Source: Mycolicibacterium sp. CR10 (GTDB lineage Bacteria > Actinomycetota > Actinomycetes > Mycobacteriales > Mycobacteriaceae). From it: DNA of 64,000 nucleotides. Positions 1 to 9,333 of the stretch are shown here, in pieces (positions within the stretch are counted from its first letter, which is position 1; every line of letters begins with the position of its first letter). Location of the stretch: assembly GCF_005222675.1 (NCBI RefSeq), contig NZ_STGE01000014.1, positions 20,215 through 84,214 on the forward strand, read 5' to 3'. The notes under the pieces were generated by a model. The model saw only the letters and a program-made list of their open reading frames with translations, was not told the DNA's origin and searched no databases. A program made the position numbers and the translations under genes.

Positions 1-486
1 CATCCAGTACGGCAGCGGGACCGAGTTGAAGAGGCGGAATAGCGGAGTCAACAGGGTCTGCTGGGGCAGCAGGTTGCCTGCCACGAACACCGCGAGCATC
101 AGCAGGTTGAAGCGCCACGAGTAGCGCGACAGGATGAACGCCGCCATGGAACCCAGCAGCAGGATCAGGATCACCGCGGGCACGGTGATGATCAGCGAGT
201 TGAGGAAGAAGTGCGGGATGTCGCCGACGGTCCACGCCTCGGTGTAGTTGCCGAACGTGAACCCGCCGAAGGACAGGTAGCCGTTCTTCAGCACGTAGTC
301 GTAGTCGCGGAACGAGTTGTACACCGCCCATGCCAGCGGGAACAGCCAGATCAACGCCAGGACGGCCAGCAGCGCTGTCGTCGCGAACCGGGCCACCGCG
401 GCACGTCCGTGGCTGGCCGCTCCCGCGGTGTTGCGTTCACCGAGGATGGCGTCGTCCGTGATCGGGGTGTCGGTCAGGGTTGCCAT
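1..486 (-). CDS. Sugar ABC transporter permease, MalG/UgpE type (partial)
   Basis: This is the inner-membrane permease of a carbohydrate importer of the MalG family. The gene starts at the ATG at 486 and runs off the left edge, so about 162 N-terminal residues are visible. The translation has a short polar N-terminus, a first hydrophobic segment near residues 40-60 (LLAVLALIWLFPLAWAVYNS), a periplasmic stretch ending in HFFLNSLIITVPA, and further membrane segments. The start overlaps the stop of the upstream permease (TGATG), so the two are translationally coupled. It is the last visible gene of the leftward set binding protein-permease-permease. The conserved EAA loop that contacts the ATPase lies beyond the edge. 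Family assignment is firm; the sugar is inferred from neighbours. Confidence 0.9.
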   Translation of the reverse strand, partial: MATLTDTPITDDAILGERNTAGAASHGRAAVARFATTALLAVLALIWLFPLAWAVYNSFRDYDYVLKNGYLSFGGFTFGNYTEAWTVGDIPHFFLNSLIITVPAVILILLLGSMAAFILSRYSWRFNLLMLAVFVAGNLLPQQTLLTPLFRLFNSVPLPYWM

Positions 487-1421
487 CAGTCCTTGCTCCT
501 CATCACGATCCACAGGTAGGCGGCAATCATCACCAGCGAGATCACCAGCATCATCGTGGCCAGCGCCGAACCGAAACCGATCCGGCCGGCCTCGCCGACG
601 ACGTTGGCGGTGACCAGCGCCGAGATCACTTCGAGTCCGTTGCGGCCCTTGTTGATCACCCAGACCAGGTCGAAAGCCCGCAGCGCCTCGATGACGGTGA
701 TCACGACGATCAGCAGGTTGGTGGGCTTCATCAGCGGAAAGACCACCTGGAAGAAGGTGCGCACCGGCCCGGCGCCGTCCATCAGCGCGGCCTCCCGCAC
801 CGACGGGTCGATCGCCTTGAGACCCGCCAGGTACAGCAGCATGATGTAGCCCGCGTGCCGCCAGCTGGCAGCCACCATCACCGCCCAGATGTTGATGTCG
901 GGATCGCCCAGCCAGTCGATGTTCGTGCCGAGCACCGTGTTGAGCACGCCGCCGTCTGGTGAATAGATCAACTGCCAGATGAAGCCCACCAGCGCCATCG
1001 ACAGGACCACCGGAATGTAGAAGATGCTCTGGTAGATCCGGCTGCCGCGCATCCCCTTGTCCAGCAGCACGGCCAGCAGCACGCCGAGCACGGTGGGGAA
1101 GACGAACAGGAACACCAGCCACAACACGTTGTTGCGCAGCGCTTCCTGGAACGGCGGGTAGGCCTGGAAGGCGTCGACGTAGTTCTGCGCCCCGATCCAT
1201 TCGATCGACGAGACGCCGCCGATGCCGTCCCATCGGGTGAACGACAGGACGACGGTGAACACCGTGGGGATCCAGACCAGGCCGATGACGAACGCCGCGG
1301 GGATGCCCAGCATCAGCCCGGCGGCCCACCGGTCGGCGCGGCTGCGCCGGATGTGCGTCGTCGGCGCGCCGAGCGGGCCGGCTTCTGCGTCGACCGACTC
1401 GAGGGGTTGCTGCAGGGTCAT
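486..1421 (-). CDS. Sugar ABC transporter permease, MalF/UgpA type
   Basis: A 311-residue membrane permease of a carbohydrate uptake ABC transporter. After a polar N-terminus of about 30 residues there are six hydrophobic segments, starting at LMLGIPAAFVIGLVWIPTVF. The cytoplasmic loop that docks on the ATPase is visible as the motif EAALMDGAGPVRTFFQVVFP, a good match to the EAA loop consensus (EAAxxDGA). Its 5' end overlaps the stop of the solute-binding protein gene by 4 bp (ATGA), and its 3' end overlaps the next permease. It would form a heterodimer with that permease. The only transporter ATPase nearby is at 8257-9330, at the end of the divergent operon, and probably serves this complex. 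Confidence 0.93.
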   Translation of the reverse strand: MTLQQPLESVDAEAGPLGAPTTHIRRSRADRWAAGLMLGIPAAFVIGLVWIPTVFTVVLSFTRWDGIGGVSSIEWIGAQNYVDAFQAYPPFQEALRNNVLWLVFLFVFPTVLGVLLAVLLDKGMRGSRIYQSIFYIPVVLSMALVGFIWQLIYSPDGGVLNTVLGTNIDWLGDPDINIWAVMVAASWRHAGYIMLLYLAGLKAIDPSVREAALMDGAGPVRTFFQVVFPLMKPTNLLIVVITVIEALRAFDLVWVINKGRNGLEVISALVTANVVGEAGRIGFGSALATMMLVISLVMIAAYLWIVMRSKD

Positions 1422-2728
1422 GAGCCGAACACCGCCTTCTTCTGCCGTTCGATGCTGCGCAGTAGCCCGTCGATGTCATTGGGGTTGCCCAGGAACTGCT
1501 GCATGGCCGGGATCATCACCACCGAGGCGAAGTCCGGTCTGGTGTCGCGGTCCAGGAACTGGGTGATCTCGGGCGAATTCTGCACCAGCGCAGCGGCTTT
1601 CTGGACCATGGGTGAGAACTGCGTGAGGTCGGCCGCGCGGTGTGCGGGAATGGCCTGCGGATCCAGTCGGGCGTAGGCCACCTGCGGATCAGCCTGCGCG
1701 AGGTACTCGAGTAGACGCTCGGAGCCGGCGCGATTGCGCGGATCGCGGCGCAGCATGAAGCCGTCCATCGGCGCCTCGACGGCGTCGGCACCCACCGCCG
1801 GGTCGTACAACGGGAACGGGAAGAAATCGAGATCGTCGCGGTCGGGGCCCTCGGGGAAGGACTGGGCGACGAACATGCCCACCACCATCATGCCGACCTC
1901 GCGGTTGAGCAGGGCCTGCTGCGCCTCGGCGACCTTGCGGCCCAGCGGTTGAGCCTGCTGGAACGGCAGCAACTCGCGAAACGCGTCGAACACCTCGTAG
2001 ACGCGCCGGTCGGTCCACGCGATGTCGCCCGCGAGCAGTTGACGGTGAAAGTCCGCCCCGTTGATCCGCAGGTTCAGATAGTCCAGGGTGCCGAATGGGG
2101 GCCAGCCATCGCGCGCGCCGAAACCTATGGGCACCAATCGATCCCGTTGCATCTGCGTGCACAGCGCGATCCAGTCGTCGTGGGTGGCCGGCGGCGAGTA
2201 GCCGCGTTCGGCCCACAGCGACGGCCGGTAGAACACCGCCCACGGGTAGTAGAAGAAGGGCACCAGGAACTTGCGGCCGTCGTTGCCGGTCGAGCCCTCT
2301 TGGAAGCCTCGGTTGAAGCCCGAACCGACATCGCTCCACACGGTGTCGATCGGGTCGACGAGGCCCTTCTGCGCGAAGTAGCGCATCCGGTAGCCCGACA
2401 TCCAGGTGAATACGTCGTCCGGGGTGCCCTGCAGGTAGTTGTTGACGTTCTCCTGGAACGACGTCGAGTCCACGGTGTTGATGGGCACCGACATCCCGGT
2501 GGCAGCCTCGAAACTGCGGATCACCCCGGCCAGTCCGGCCTTGGCGTTCTTGTCCGACAGTCGCGAGCCCAGGGTGACCCGGTTCGGGTCGTTGGGCGCG
2601 GCGCAGGCCGCCAGTGGCATCAGCGACAGGGCGCCCGCAGTGCCCAGTGCCGCTTTGAGAAACGTCCGCCGGCCCACGGCGCGTGGGGACGGCTGCCTCG
2701 TCATCCCTGAAGTCATCGTTGTCGTCAT
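1418..2728 (-). CDS. Sugar ABC transporter substrate-binding lipoprotein
   Basis: A 436-residue extracellular solute-binding protein of family 1. The N-terminus shows a twin-arginine signal (RRTFLKA, about residues 20-26), a hydrophobic core and a lipobox (LAAC, about residues 39-42). The mature protein is therefore predicted to be Tat-exported and anchored by a lipidated cysteine on the outside of the cytoplasmic membrane. The gene is the first of the leftward transporter operon and is divergent from a beta-galactosidase/Leloir-pathway operon. This suggests that it captures beta-galactosides or galacto-oligosaccharides. The ligand is inferred only from context. The start ATG at 2728 gives a complete signal peptide; a further ATG a few codons downstream is possible. 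Confidence 0.9.
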   Translation of the reverse strand: MTTTMTSGMTRQPSPRAVGRRTFLKAALGTAGALSLMPLAACAAPNDPNRVTLGSRLSDKNAKAGLAGVIRSFEAATGMSVPINTVDSTSFQENVNNYLQGTPDDVFTWMSGYRMRYFAQKGLVDPIDTVWSDVGSGFNRGFQEGSTGNDGRKFLVPFFYYPWAVFYRPSLWAERGYSPPATHDDWIALCTQMQRDRLVPIGFGARDGWPPFGTLDYLNLRINGADFHRQLLAGDIAWTDRRVYEVFDAFRELLPFQQAQPLGRKVAEAQQALLNREVGMMVVGMFVAQSFPEGPDRDDLDFFPFPLYDPAVGADAVEAPMDGFMLRRDPRNRAGSERLLEYLAQADPQVAYARLDPQAIPAHRAADLTQFSPMVQKAAALVQNSPEITQFLDRDTRPDFASVVMIPAMQQFLGNPNDIDGLLRSIERQKKAVFGS

Positions 2729-2962
2729 CGTTGCTCGTTCACAGGTCGATCACGGTCCTTCCCGGTGTCACCCCGCATCCGACCTAATCGAACAAATTCG
2801 ATCAATGGACACTGCCAACGTGGTGGGGCGGGGTGTGACTTAGGCAACAAAATCACACGCACTTCGAGATGTCAACCGTCCTCAACAGCCATTACAGCGA
2901 ACCAAACGTCTCAACATTTGCTGTTGGTTTATGTTTGACTTTGTCGAGAGTTGTGCCAGACT
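2729..2962. promoter_or_regulatory. Divergent control region of the galactoside transporter and bga-gal operons
   Basis: This 234-bp gap separates the leftward transporter from the rightward catabolic operon. It contains a perfect 6-bp inverted repeat with a 4-bp spacer, ATCGAACAAATTCGAT, at 2787-2802. It also has a longer-range pair, CAACAGC at 2883-2889 and GCTGTTG at 2920-2926. Close to the beta-galactosidase start is a run of TTTG-containing repeats (TGTTTGACTTTGTCG, about 2932-2946) of the style bound by DeoR/GlpR-type repressors. The DeoR gene at 5038 is the obvious candidate ligand-responsive regulator. Operator roles are inferred. Confidence 0.5.
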
Positions 2963-5032
2963 GTGACGGTGACCACAGCACACCATCGGCAGCCGCGGGC
3001 CGGTTGGCCCACCGAAGGCCTGTCCTACGGAGGCGACTACAACCCCGAACAGTGGTCCGAGGACGTCTGGCGCGAGGACGTCGACCTGATGCGCGCCGCG
3101 CGGATCAACTTCGCGACCGTCGGGGTGTTCTCCTGGGCGCGCCTGCAGCCCGAACCCGGCCGCTGGGACTTCGACTGGCTCGACCGTGTCCTGGACCTGC
3201 TGCACAACGGCGGGATCCGGGTCGACCTCGCGACCGCGACGGCCTCGCCGCCGCCGTGGCTTCCCCATCGCCACCCCGAGGTACGCCCGCTCGATGAGCG
3301 CGGATACCGCTACGCGATCGGCAGCAGGCAGACCTGGAGCCCGGCGTCGGCCACCTACCGCGAGGCCTCGCTGGAACTCGTCGAGCGCATTGCCACCCGC
3401 TACGGCGACCACCCCGCCCTGGCCCTGTGGCACGTCTCCAACGAGCTGGGTTGCCACAACTCGCGCTGCTACTCCGACGATTCCGCCGCCGCGTTCCGTC
3501 ATTGGCTCACCGATCGCTACGGCGACATCGACGGTCTCAACACCGCGTGGGGCACCACCTTCTGGAGCCAGCGCTACACCAGCTTCGACGAGGTCGTTCC
3601 CCCGGCACCGAGCACCACATTCGGCAACCCGGCCCATCTGCTGGACTGGCGGCGCTACTGCTCGGATGCGCTGCTCGACCAGTTCCTCGCCGAACGCGCT
3701 GTTCTGCAACGCATTACCCCGGAGATCCCGGTGACCACGAACTTCATGGTCGGGATGCCGGGCTGGGCGCCGCTGTCGGTGATGGGCGACATGGACTACG
3801 CCGGATGGGCCGCCCGACTCGATCCCGCCCGCGACATCATCAGCACCGACCACTACCTGATCGGTGCACCCGACGGCGAGTACGCCGCGCACCACAAACT
3901 CTCGTTCGCCGCGGACCACACCCGCGGCATCGCCGGGGGCCGTCCGTGGCTGCTGATGGAACACTCACCGAGCGCGGTGAACTGGCAACCGGTGAACCGG
4001 GCCAAGATCGCGGGCCAGATGACGCGCAACTCGCTCTCGCACGTCGCGCGCGGTGCCGACGGCATCGCCTACTTCCAGTTCCGGGCCTCGCTCGCCGGAG
4101 CGGAGAAATTCCATTCCGCACTCGTGCCGCACGCCGGCACCGACAGCGCCCGGTGGCGCGAGGCGCTCGTGCTCGGTGAACACCTGCACCGGCTCGCCGA
4201 GGTTGCGGGCAGCAGCGTCGATGCACCCGTCGGCATCCTGTTCGACTGGCCGTCGCAATGGGCGTGTGAACAGGTCGGTCACCCCTCGACGTTGCTCCAG
4301 CCCGCCGATCAGGCGCTGCGGGCCCACCGGGCGTTCACGTCGTCCGGTGCGACCTGCGAGGTGATCGGCTGGCAGGGCGACCTGAGCCGCTACCGGGTGC
4401 TGGTCCTGCCTGCGGTGTACCTGTGCTCGCACGAGAATGCCGCGCGCGTCGCCGAAGCCGCCCGGTCCGGCGTCCGGGTCCTGGTCACCGCGTTCACGGG
4501 GATCGCCGACGAGAACGACCACGTCTACCCGGGCGGCTATCCCGGAGCGTTCCGCGACCTGCTCGGCATCCGCACCGAAGAGTTCTTCCCGCTCGCCGAG
4601 GGCGACGTCACCCGACTCGACGACGGCGGCCGCGCGGTCCTGTGGAGCGAAGAGCTACGCCACGGAGACGACGTCGAGGTACTGACGCGATACGCCGACG
4701 GGCACCTCGGCGGCCTCCCCGCGGTCACCCGCCGCACCGTCGGGGAAGGGGCTGCTTACTACCTGTCGACGGTGCCCGACGCCGACGCGTGGCGGGCGAT
4801 GGCCGCGCGCGTGCTCACCGACGCTGCGGTGCACACCCTTCCGGTACCCGCCGGCGACGTCGAGCTGGTCCGCCGACGAGGTGCGTCCGCGGTCTGGCTG
4901 TTCGTGATGAACCACTCCCCCGACAAGGTGACCGTCCCGGTGGGCGGTCACGACCTGCTGACCGGAGAAACGGTGACCTCTCCCCTCCGCCTACCTGCAG
5001 GTGGCTGTGCCGTGCTGCGACAGGAGGTCTGA
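2963..5032 (+). CDS. Beta-galactosidase, glycoside hydrolase family 42
   Basis: A cytoplasmic enzyme of about 689 residues that hydrolyses terminal beta-galactosides to galactose. The GH42 (beta/alpha)8 domain is recognisable from GGDYNPEQW near the N-terminus. The acid/base motif WHVSNELGCH has Glu161 and the nucleophile motif LLMEHSPSAVNW has Glu333 (numbering from GTG 2963). The trimerisation-like and C-terminal beta domains follow. There is no signal peptide, so the substrate must be imported, which fits the adjacent ABC transporter. The frame is open from a TTG at 2951; GTG at 2963 or 2969 is preferred because GAGAG at 2946-2950 would otherwise abut the start. It is the first gene of an operon with deoR, galT, galK and the ATPase. 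Confidence 0.93.
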   Translation: MTVTTAHHRQPRAGWPTEGLSYGGDYNPEQWSEDVWREDVDLMRAARINFATVGVFSWARLQPEPGRWDFDWLDRVLDLLHNGGIRVDLATATASPPPWLPHRHPEVRPLDERGYRYAIGSRQTWSPASATYREASLELVERIATRYGDHPALALWHVSNELGCHNSRCYSDDSAAAFRHWLTDRYGDIDGLNTAWGTTFWSQRYTSFDEVVPPAPSTTFGNPAHLLDWRRYCSDALLDQFLAERAVLQRITPEIPVTTNFMVGMPGWAPLSVMGDMDYAGWAARLDPARDIISTDHYLIGAPDGEYAAHHKLSFAADHTRGIAGGRPWLLMEHSPSAVNWQPVNRAKIAGQMTRNSLSHVARGADGIAYFQFRASLAGAEKFHSALVPHAGTDSARWREALVLGEHLHRLAEVAGSSVDAPVGILFDWPSQWACEQVGHPSTLLQPADQALRAHRAFTSSGATCEVIGWQGDLSRYRVLVLPAVYLCSHENAARVAEAARSGVRVLVTAFTGIADENDHVYPGGYPGAFRDLLGIRTEEFFPLAEGDVTRLDDGGRAVLWSEELRHGDDVEVLTRYADGHLGGLPAVTRRTVGEGAAYYLSTVPDADAWRAMAARVLTDAAVHTLPVPAGDVELVRRRGASAVWLFVMNHSPDKVTVPVGGHDLLTGETVTSPLRLPAGGCAVLRQEV

Positions 5033-5037
5033 CGAAT

Positions 5038-5871
5038 ATGCTTGCCCGACAACGCCAGGACGAGATACTCGCACAGGTGTCCCGCCACGGCGCGGTGAAG
5101 GTCACCGATCTCTGTGCCGCGCTTCGGGTTTCGGATATGACCATCCGCCGTGACCTGAAGGAGCTCGTCGAGCAGGGACTCGTCGAGAGGGTGCACGGCG
5201 GCGTCGCACTGCCCCGCGCCGCCAGCGTGCACGAACCGGGGTTCGACGCGAAGTCCACCCGGGAGCCGGACGCGAAGCTGGCCATCGCCCGTGCCGCCGC
5301 ACGTCTGGTCCGCCCCGGCATCTGCATCGGCATCTCCGGTGGCACCACCACCCACACGTTCGCCGGTGAGTTGCTCGACGTGCCGGGCCTGACGGTGGTG
5401 ACCAACTCACTGCCGGTGGCGGATCGGTTCCACGAAGGCGGCCGAGACGATCAGACGGTGTTGCTCACCGGCGGCCAGCGCACGCCGTCCATGGCGCTGG
5501 TCGGCCCGTTGACGGTGGCGACCCTGGAACGCCTGCACATGGACATGCTGTTCCTGGGCACTCACGGCATCGACCCCGAATCGGGATTGACCTGCCCCAA
5601 CCTCCTTGAGGCACAGACCAATCAAGCGATGGCAGCGGCAGCGCGCCGGGTGGTCGTACTGGCCGACCACACGAAGTGGGGCATCACCGCGATCGCCAGG
5701 ACACTCAAGCTGTCGGAGATCGACATGGTGGTCACCGATTCGGGTCTGGACCGCAGCGCCCGCGAGATCCTCGCCGACCGGGTCGGCGACGTCGTCGTCG
5801 CACCCGGACTCACCGCCGAAGCCGCCGTGACCGGCTCATCGCCACAGGGAGCCGGCGATGAGCACGCATGA
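5038..5871 (+). CDS. DeoR-family transcriptional repressor of the galactose operon
   Basis: A 277-residue DeoR/GlpR-type regulator. The N-terminal winged helix-turn-helix (about residues 1-58) carries the family signature VSDMTIRRDLKELVEQGLVE. The C-terminal sugar-phosphate-sensing domain shows ISGGTTTHTFAGEL, LLTGGQ and DMLFLGTHGID. The ATG at 5038 is chosen because a strong AGGAGG (5022-5027), overlapping the end of the beta-galactosidase gene, lies 10 bp upstream. The 3' end overlaps galT by 14 bp. Placed inside the operon, it probably represses both divergent transcripts from the 2729-2962 region and is released by a galactose-derived phosphate. The effector is inferred. Confidence 0.92.
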   Translation: MLARQRQDEILAQVSRHGAVKVTDLCAALRVSDMTIRRDLKELVEQGLVERVHGGVALPRAASVHEPGFDAKSTREPDAKLAIARAAARLVRPGICIGISGGTTTHTFAGELLDVPGLTVVTNSLPVADRFHEGGRDDQTVLLTGGQRTPSMALVGPLTVATLERLHMDMLFLGTHGIDPESGLTCPNLLEAQTNQAMAAAARRVVVLADHTKWGITAIARTLKLSEIDMVVTDSGLDRSAREILADRVGDVVVAPGLTAEAAVTGSSPQGAGDEHA

Positions 5872-7012
5872 ACCCGCCGTCCGGGACGTGCCTGCCACTG
5901 TCCGCAAGACCGCCACGACGCTGGCCGACGGTCGCGAGCTGATCTACTTCGACGACTCGGAGCCCTATCTCTCCGGCGGGGACACCCGGGAGCTCACCGA
6001 CACCCGCGGGCTGCCGCCCGCGTCGTCGGACGCCCAGATGCGCTTCGACGTGCTCACTGGTGAGTGGGTGGTGATCGCCGCGGAGCGGATGGATCGGACG
6101 TTCCTGCCGCCGCCGGACTCCTCGCCGCTGGCCCCGTCGAGGCCCGGGCGACCCACCGAGATCCCCGCAGGTGACTACGACGTGGTCGTCTTCGAGAATC
6201 GCTTCCCGTCGCTGTCGCGGCTCGCCGCCGGCCAGACCCTGCCCCCCGGAGTGGACGGTGAGCCCCTGTGGCCCCTGGCGCCGGGCACCGGTCGCTGCGA
6301 GGTGGTGTGCTTCACCAGCGATCCCGATGCCAGCTTCGCCGGCCTCAGCCAAAGGCGGGTACGCACCGTCATCGAGGCGTGGGCGGACCGCACGGCCGAG
6401 TTGTCCGCCATCCCCGGCGTCGAGCAGGTCTTCTGCTTCGAGAACCGCGGCCGCGAGATCGGCGTCACGCTGACCCATCCCCACGGTCAGATCTACGCCT
6501 ACCCGTTCCTGCCCCCGCGCACCCAGGCGCTGGTACGCCAGGCACGCGAGCACCGGGAACGTACCGGACGAAACCTGCTCTCCGATGTGCTTGCCGCAGA
6601 GCGGCGTTCGGGCCGTCGGATCGTCATCGAGACCGAGCACTGGGTTGGCTATGTGCCCGCCGCCGCACGCTGGCCGTTGGAGGTACACCTGGCACCCCGC
6701 CGGGACGCGCCCGACCTGGCGGCCCTGACCGGTGCCGAACGCGCCGACCTGGCCGCCCCCTACCTCGACCTGCTCGGCCGAGTGGACAAGTTCTTCGAAG
6801 GCGTCGACAAGACGCCGTACATCGCGGCCTGGCACCAGGCTCCGGTGGGCGTCGACCGCCCGCTCGGACGGCTGCATCTGCAGCTTTTCTCCCTCATGCG
6901 CTCGCCCGGACGGATGAAGTTCCTGGCCGGATCGGAATCGGCCATGGGGGCGTGGGTGAACGACACCACCCCCGAGCGCATCGCCGACCGTCTCCGGGAG
7001 GTCGCACCGTGA
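5858..7012 (+). CDS. galT: Galactose-1-phosphate uridylyltransferase
   Basis: GalT exchanges UMP between UDP-glucose and galactose-1-phosphate in the Leloir pathway. The 384-residue protein has the catalytic His-Pro-His motif (residues 207-209, in THPHGQIYAYPF), with the nucleophilic His209 preceding GQIYAY. A further conserved block, VGYVPAAARWPLEVHLAPRR, follows and the C-terminus has AAWHQAPVG and HLQLFS. The N-terminal 50 residues before MRFDVLTGEWVVIAAERM are a variable extension typical of actinobacterial GalT. The gene overlaps deoR by 14 bp and galK by 4 bp, so coupled translation is likely. Confidence 0.97.
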   Translation: MSTHEPAVRDVPATVRKTATTLADGRELIYFDDSEPYLSGGDTRELTDTRGLPPASSDAQMRFDVLTGEWVVIAAERMDRTFLPPPDSSPLAPSRPGRPTEIPAGDYDVVVFENRFPSLSRLAAGQTLPPGVDGEPLWPLAPGTGRCEVVCFTSDPDASFAGLSQRRVRTVIEAWADRTAELSAIPGVEQVFCFENRGREIGVTLTHPHGQIYAYPFLPPRTQALVRQAREHRERTGRNLLSDVLAAERRSGRRIVIETEHWVGYVPAAARWPLEVHLAPRRDAPDLAALTGAERADLAAPYLDLLGRVDKFFEGVDKTPYIAAWHQAPVGVDRPLGRLHLQLFSLMRSPGRMKFLAGSESAMGAWVNDTTPERIADRLREVAP

Positions 7013-8223
7013 CCCGCGAGGCCGACGTGCCCGGGTGGCTCCCGCCCGTCGCCGAGGACGAACTGGCGGTGCAGACCCGGGGACTGTTCACCGACAGGTT
7101 CGGAGGACACCCCGACGGCGTCTGGGTGGCGCCGGGCCGCGTCAACCTGATCGGCGAGCACATCGACTACGTCGGCGCTCGGGTGCTGCCGTTCGCGCTG
7201 CCGTACGCCACTGCTGTCGCCCTTCGTCTGCGCGACGACGACGTCCTGCGCTGCGCGTCGTCCGGACAGCCACAGACGTGGGCGGGCACCACCGCCGACG
7301 TCGGACCGCACGCGCCCCGCGACTGGCCGGCCTACGCGGTGGGTGTGCCGTGGGCGATGGCGCGGCACGGCACCATCGGCCGGTTCCCGGGCGCGGACAT
7401 CGCCGTCCACTCGTCGCTGCCCCAAGGTGCCGGCCTGTCCAGTTCGGCGGCGCTCGAAACGGCTGTCGCACTGGGCATCGCCGAACTGCTCGACGTCGCC
7501 ACCGACGAGCCCGGCCGCGTCGTGCTCGCCCGCGACTGCGTGCACGCCGAGAATGTGGTGGCCGGCGCATCCACCGGCGGGATGGACCAGTCGGTGGCGC
7601 TGCGCGCCACAGCAGGTCACGCACTGCTGTTGGACTGCACCGACTCCACCGTCGAGCACATCGCACTCGACCTTGCCGTCGACGACCTCGAGCTTCTGAT
7701 CATCAACACCAACGCCCCGCACCGTTTGGTCGACAGCGACTACGGCGTGCGCCGGGCACAGATCGAGCGGGTGGCCGCGCGGATGGGCCAGCATGTGCTG
7801 CGGAAATCGACCGACATCGAGGCGGTGGTGCGCTACGCCGTGGACGGCGATCCCGAACTGACACGGCTGCTGCGCCACGTGCTCACCGAGATCCGTCGCG
7901 TCGAGACGGTCGCCACGGCGCTCCGCAGCGGCGCCGTCGGCGACATCGGGGAGGAACTCAGCGCTTCCCACCGCTCGCTGCGTGACGACTATGCCGTCAG
8001 CTCAATCGAACTCGACACCGCGGTGGATGCCGCGCGGGACGCCGGAGCCCTCGGCGCCCGGATGGTGGGCGGCGGGTTCGGCGGCTCGGCGATAGCGCTG
8101 ATCCCGGTGGGAACACGTACTGCCGTCGCCGAACACGTCCGTGTCGCCGCCGCCGGCCGCGGACTGCCCGGCCCCCAATTCCTCACCGGCTACCCAAAAG
8201 GGTCGGCCCACCGTGTCGGCTGA
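7009..8223 (+). CDS. galK: Galactokinase
   Basis: GalK phosphorylates galactose at C1 using ATP, the first Leloir step. The 404-residue GHMP kinase has the galactokinase signature GRVNLIGEHIDY at residues 43-54, the ATP-binding motif PQGAGLSSSAALE and the C-terminal GHMP motif GGGFGGSAIAL. The GTG start at 7009 overlaps the galT stop (GTGA). The frame is open far upstream, but that part is a shadow of galT. No galE is present in this window, so UDP-galactose epimerisation must be supplied from elsewhere. Confidence 0.97.
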   Translation: MTREADVPGWLPPVAEDELAVQTRGLFTDRFGGHPDGVWVAPGRVNLIGEHIDYVGARVLPFALPYATAVALRLRDDDVLRCASSGQPQTWAGTTADVGPHAPRDWPAYAVGVPWAMARHGTIGRFPGADIAVHSSLPQGAGLSSSAALETAVALGIAELLDVATDEPGRVVLARDCVHAENVVAGASTGGMDQSVALRATAGHALLLDCTDSTVEHIALDLAVDDLELLIINTNAPHRLVDSDYGVRRAQIERVAARMGQHVLRKSTDIEAVVRYAVDGDPELTRLLRHVLTEIRRVETVATALRSGAVGDIGEELSASHRSLRDDYAVSSIELDTAVDAARDAGALGARMVGGGFGGSAIALIPVGTRTAVAEHVRVAAAGRGLPGPQFLTGYPKGSAHRVG

Positions 8224-8256
8224 GTCGGCATCACCCACGTAGAAAGGGCACCACCC

Positions 8257-9330
8257 ATGGCACAAGTCAGTTATCAGCAAGTGACCAAGCTCTATCCGGG
8301 CACCGACCGAGCAGCGGTCCGCAATCTCGACCTCGACATCCACGACGGCGAGTTCCTGGTCCTCGTCGGTCCGTCGGGCTGCGGCAAGTCCACCTCGCTG
8401 CGGATGCTGGCCGGCCTGGAAGACGTCGACTACGGCTCGATCCGCATCGGTGACCGCGACGTCACCGCCGTCCCGCCCAAGGAACGCGACGTGGCGATGG
8501 TGTTCCAGAACTATGCCCTGTACCCGCATATGACCGTCGCCGAGAACATGGGCTTCGCGTTGAAGATCGCCGGCATGCCGGGCAGTGACATCGCCACCCG
8601 GGTCGGCGAGGTGGCCAAGATCCTCGACCTGACCGAGTACCTGGACCGCAAGCCCAAGGCACTCTCGGGCGGCCAGCGGCAGCGAGTCGCCATGGGCCGG
8701 GCCATCGTTCGGGAACCTCAGGTGTTCCTGATGGACGAACCGCTGTCGAACCTCGACGCCAAGCTGCGGGTGCAGACCCGTACGCAGATCGCGCAATTGC
8801 AGCGTCGACTGGGCACCACCACGGTCTACGTCACCCACGACCAGGTGGAGGCGATGACGATGGGCGACCGGGTGGCGGTGCTCAAAGGCGGGCTGCTGCA
8901 GCAGTGCGCCAGCCCCAAGGAACTCTACGAGAAGCCCGTCAACAGCTTTGTCGCCGGCTTCATCGGCTCACCGGGCATGAACCTGGTGACACTCGACGTC
9001 GCCGACGGCCACGCCGGCCTTGGCGCACTGCAGATTCCGTTGGAACGCACCGTCGCCGACGCGGTCACCGACAACCGGGTGATCCTCGGCGTGCGGCCCG
9101 AGGCGTGGACGGTGTCCAACGACGGAGCACCTGTCGAGGTCGACGTCATCGAGGAGTTGGGGGCCGACGAATTCGTCTACGGCCGACTCGACGTGGGCGG
9201 GTCACACCTGCCCATCGTCGCGCGGTTCACCGGCCACCACACCCCCGCCAAGGGCGAGACGGTCCATCTGACGCCCAACGCCGACAAGCTGCACTGGTTC
9301 TCGTCGACCACAGGGCTGCGCCTGAACTGA
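8257..9330 (+). CDS. ugpC: Sugar ABC transporter ATP-binding protein, UgpC/MsmK type
   Basis: A 357-residue ATPase of the CUT1 carbohydrate importer class. Walker A is GPSGCGKST (residues 38-46), the signature LSGGQ is at 136-140, Walker B ends in MDEP with Asp160-Glu161, and the switch histidine is in VTHDQ. The C-terminal 120 residues form the TOBE/OB regulatory domain seen in MalK/UgpC proteins. A Shine-Dalgarno-like AGAAAGGG lies before the ATG at 8257. It is the last gene of the bga-deoR-galT-galK operon and is the likely energy subunit for the permeases at 1-1421. MsmK-type ATPases often serve several importers, so the symbol indicates class rather than strict orthology. Confidence 0.92.
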   Translation: MAQVSYQQVTKLYPGTDRAAVRNLDLDIHDGEFLVLVGPSGCGKSTSLRMLAGLEDVDYGSIRIGDRDVTAVPPKERDVAMVFQNYALYPHMTVAENMGFALKIAGMPGSDIATRVGEVAKILDLTEYLDRKPKALSGGQRQRVAMGRAIVREPQVFLMDEPLSNLDAKLRVQTRTQIAQLQRRLGTTTVYVTHDQVEAMTMGDRVAVLKGGLLQQCASPKELYEKPVNSFVAGFIGSPGMNLVTLDVADGHAGLGALQIPLERTVADAVTDNRVILGVRPEAWTVSNDGAPVEVDVIEELGADEFVYGRLDVGGSHLPIVARFTGHHTPAKGETVHLTPNADKLHWFSSTTGLRLN

Positions 9331-9333
9331 GCC

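Noticed and set aside
6268..8223. 651-residue version of galactokinase
   Set aside because: The extension is galT read in another frame. GTG 7009 overlapping the galT stop gives the normal galactokinase length.
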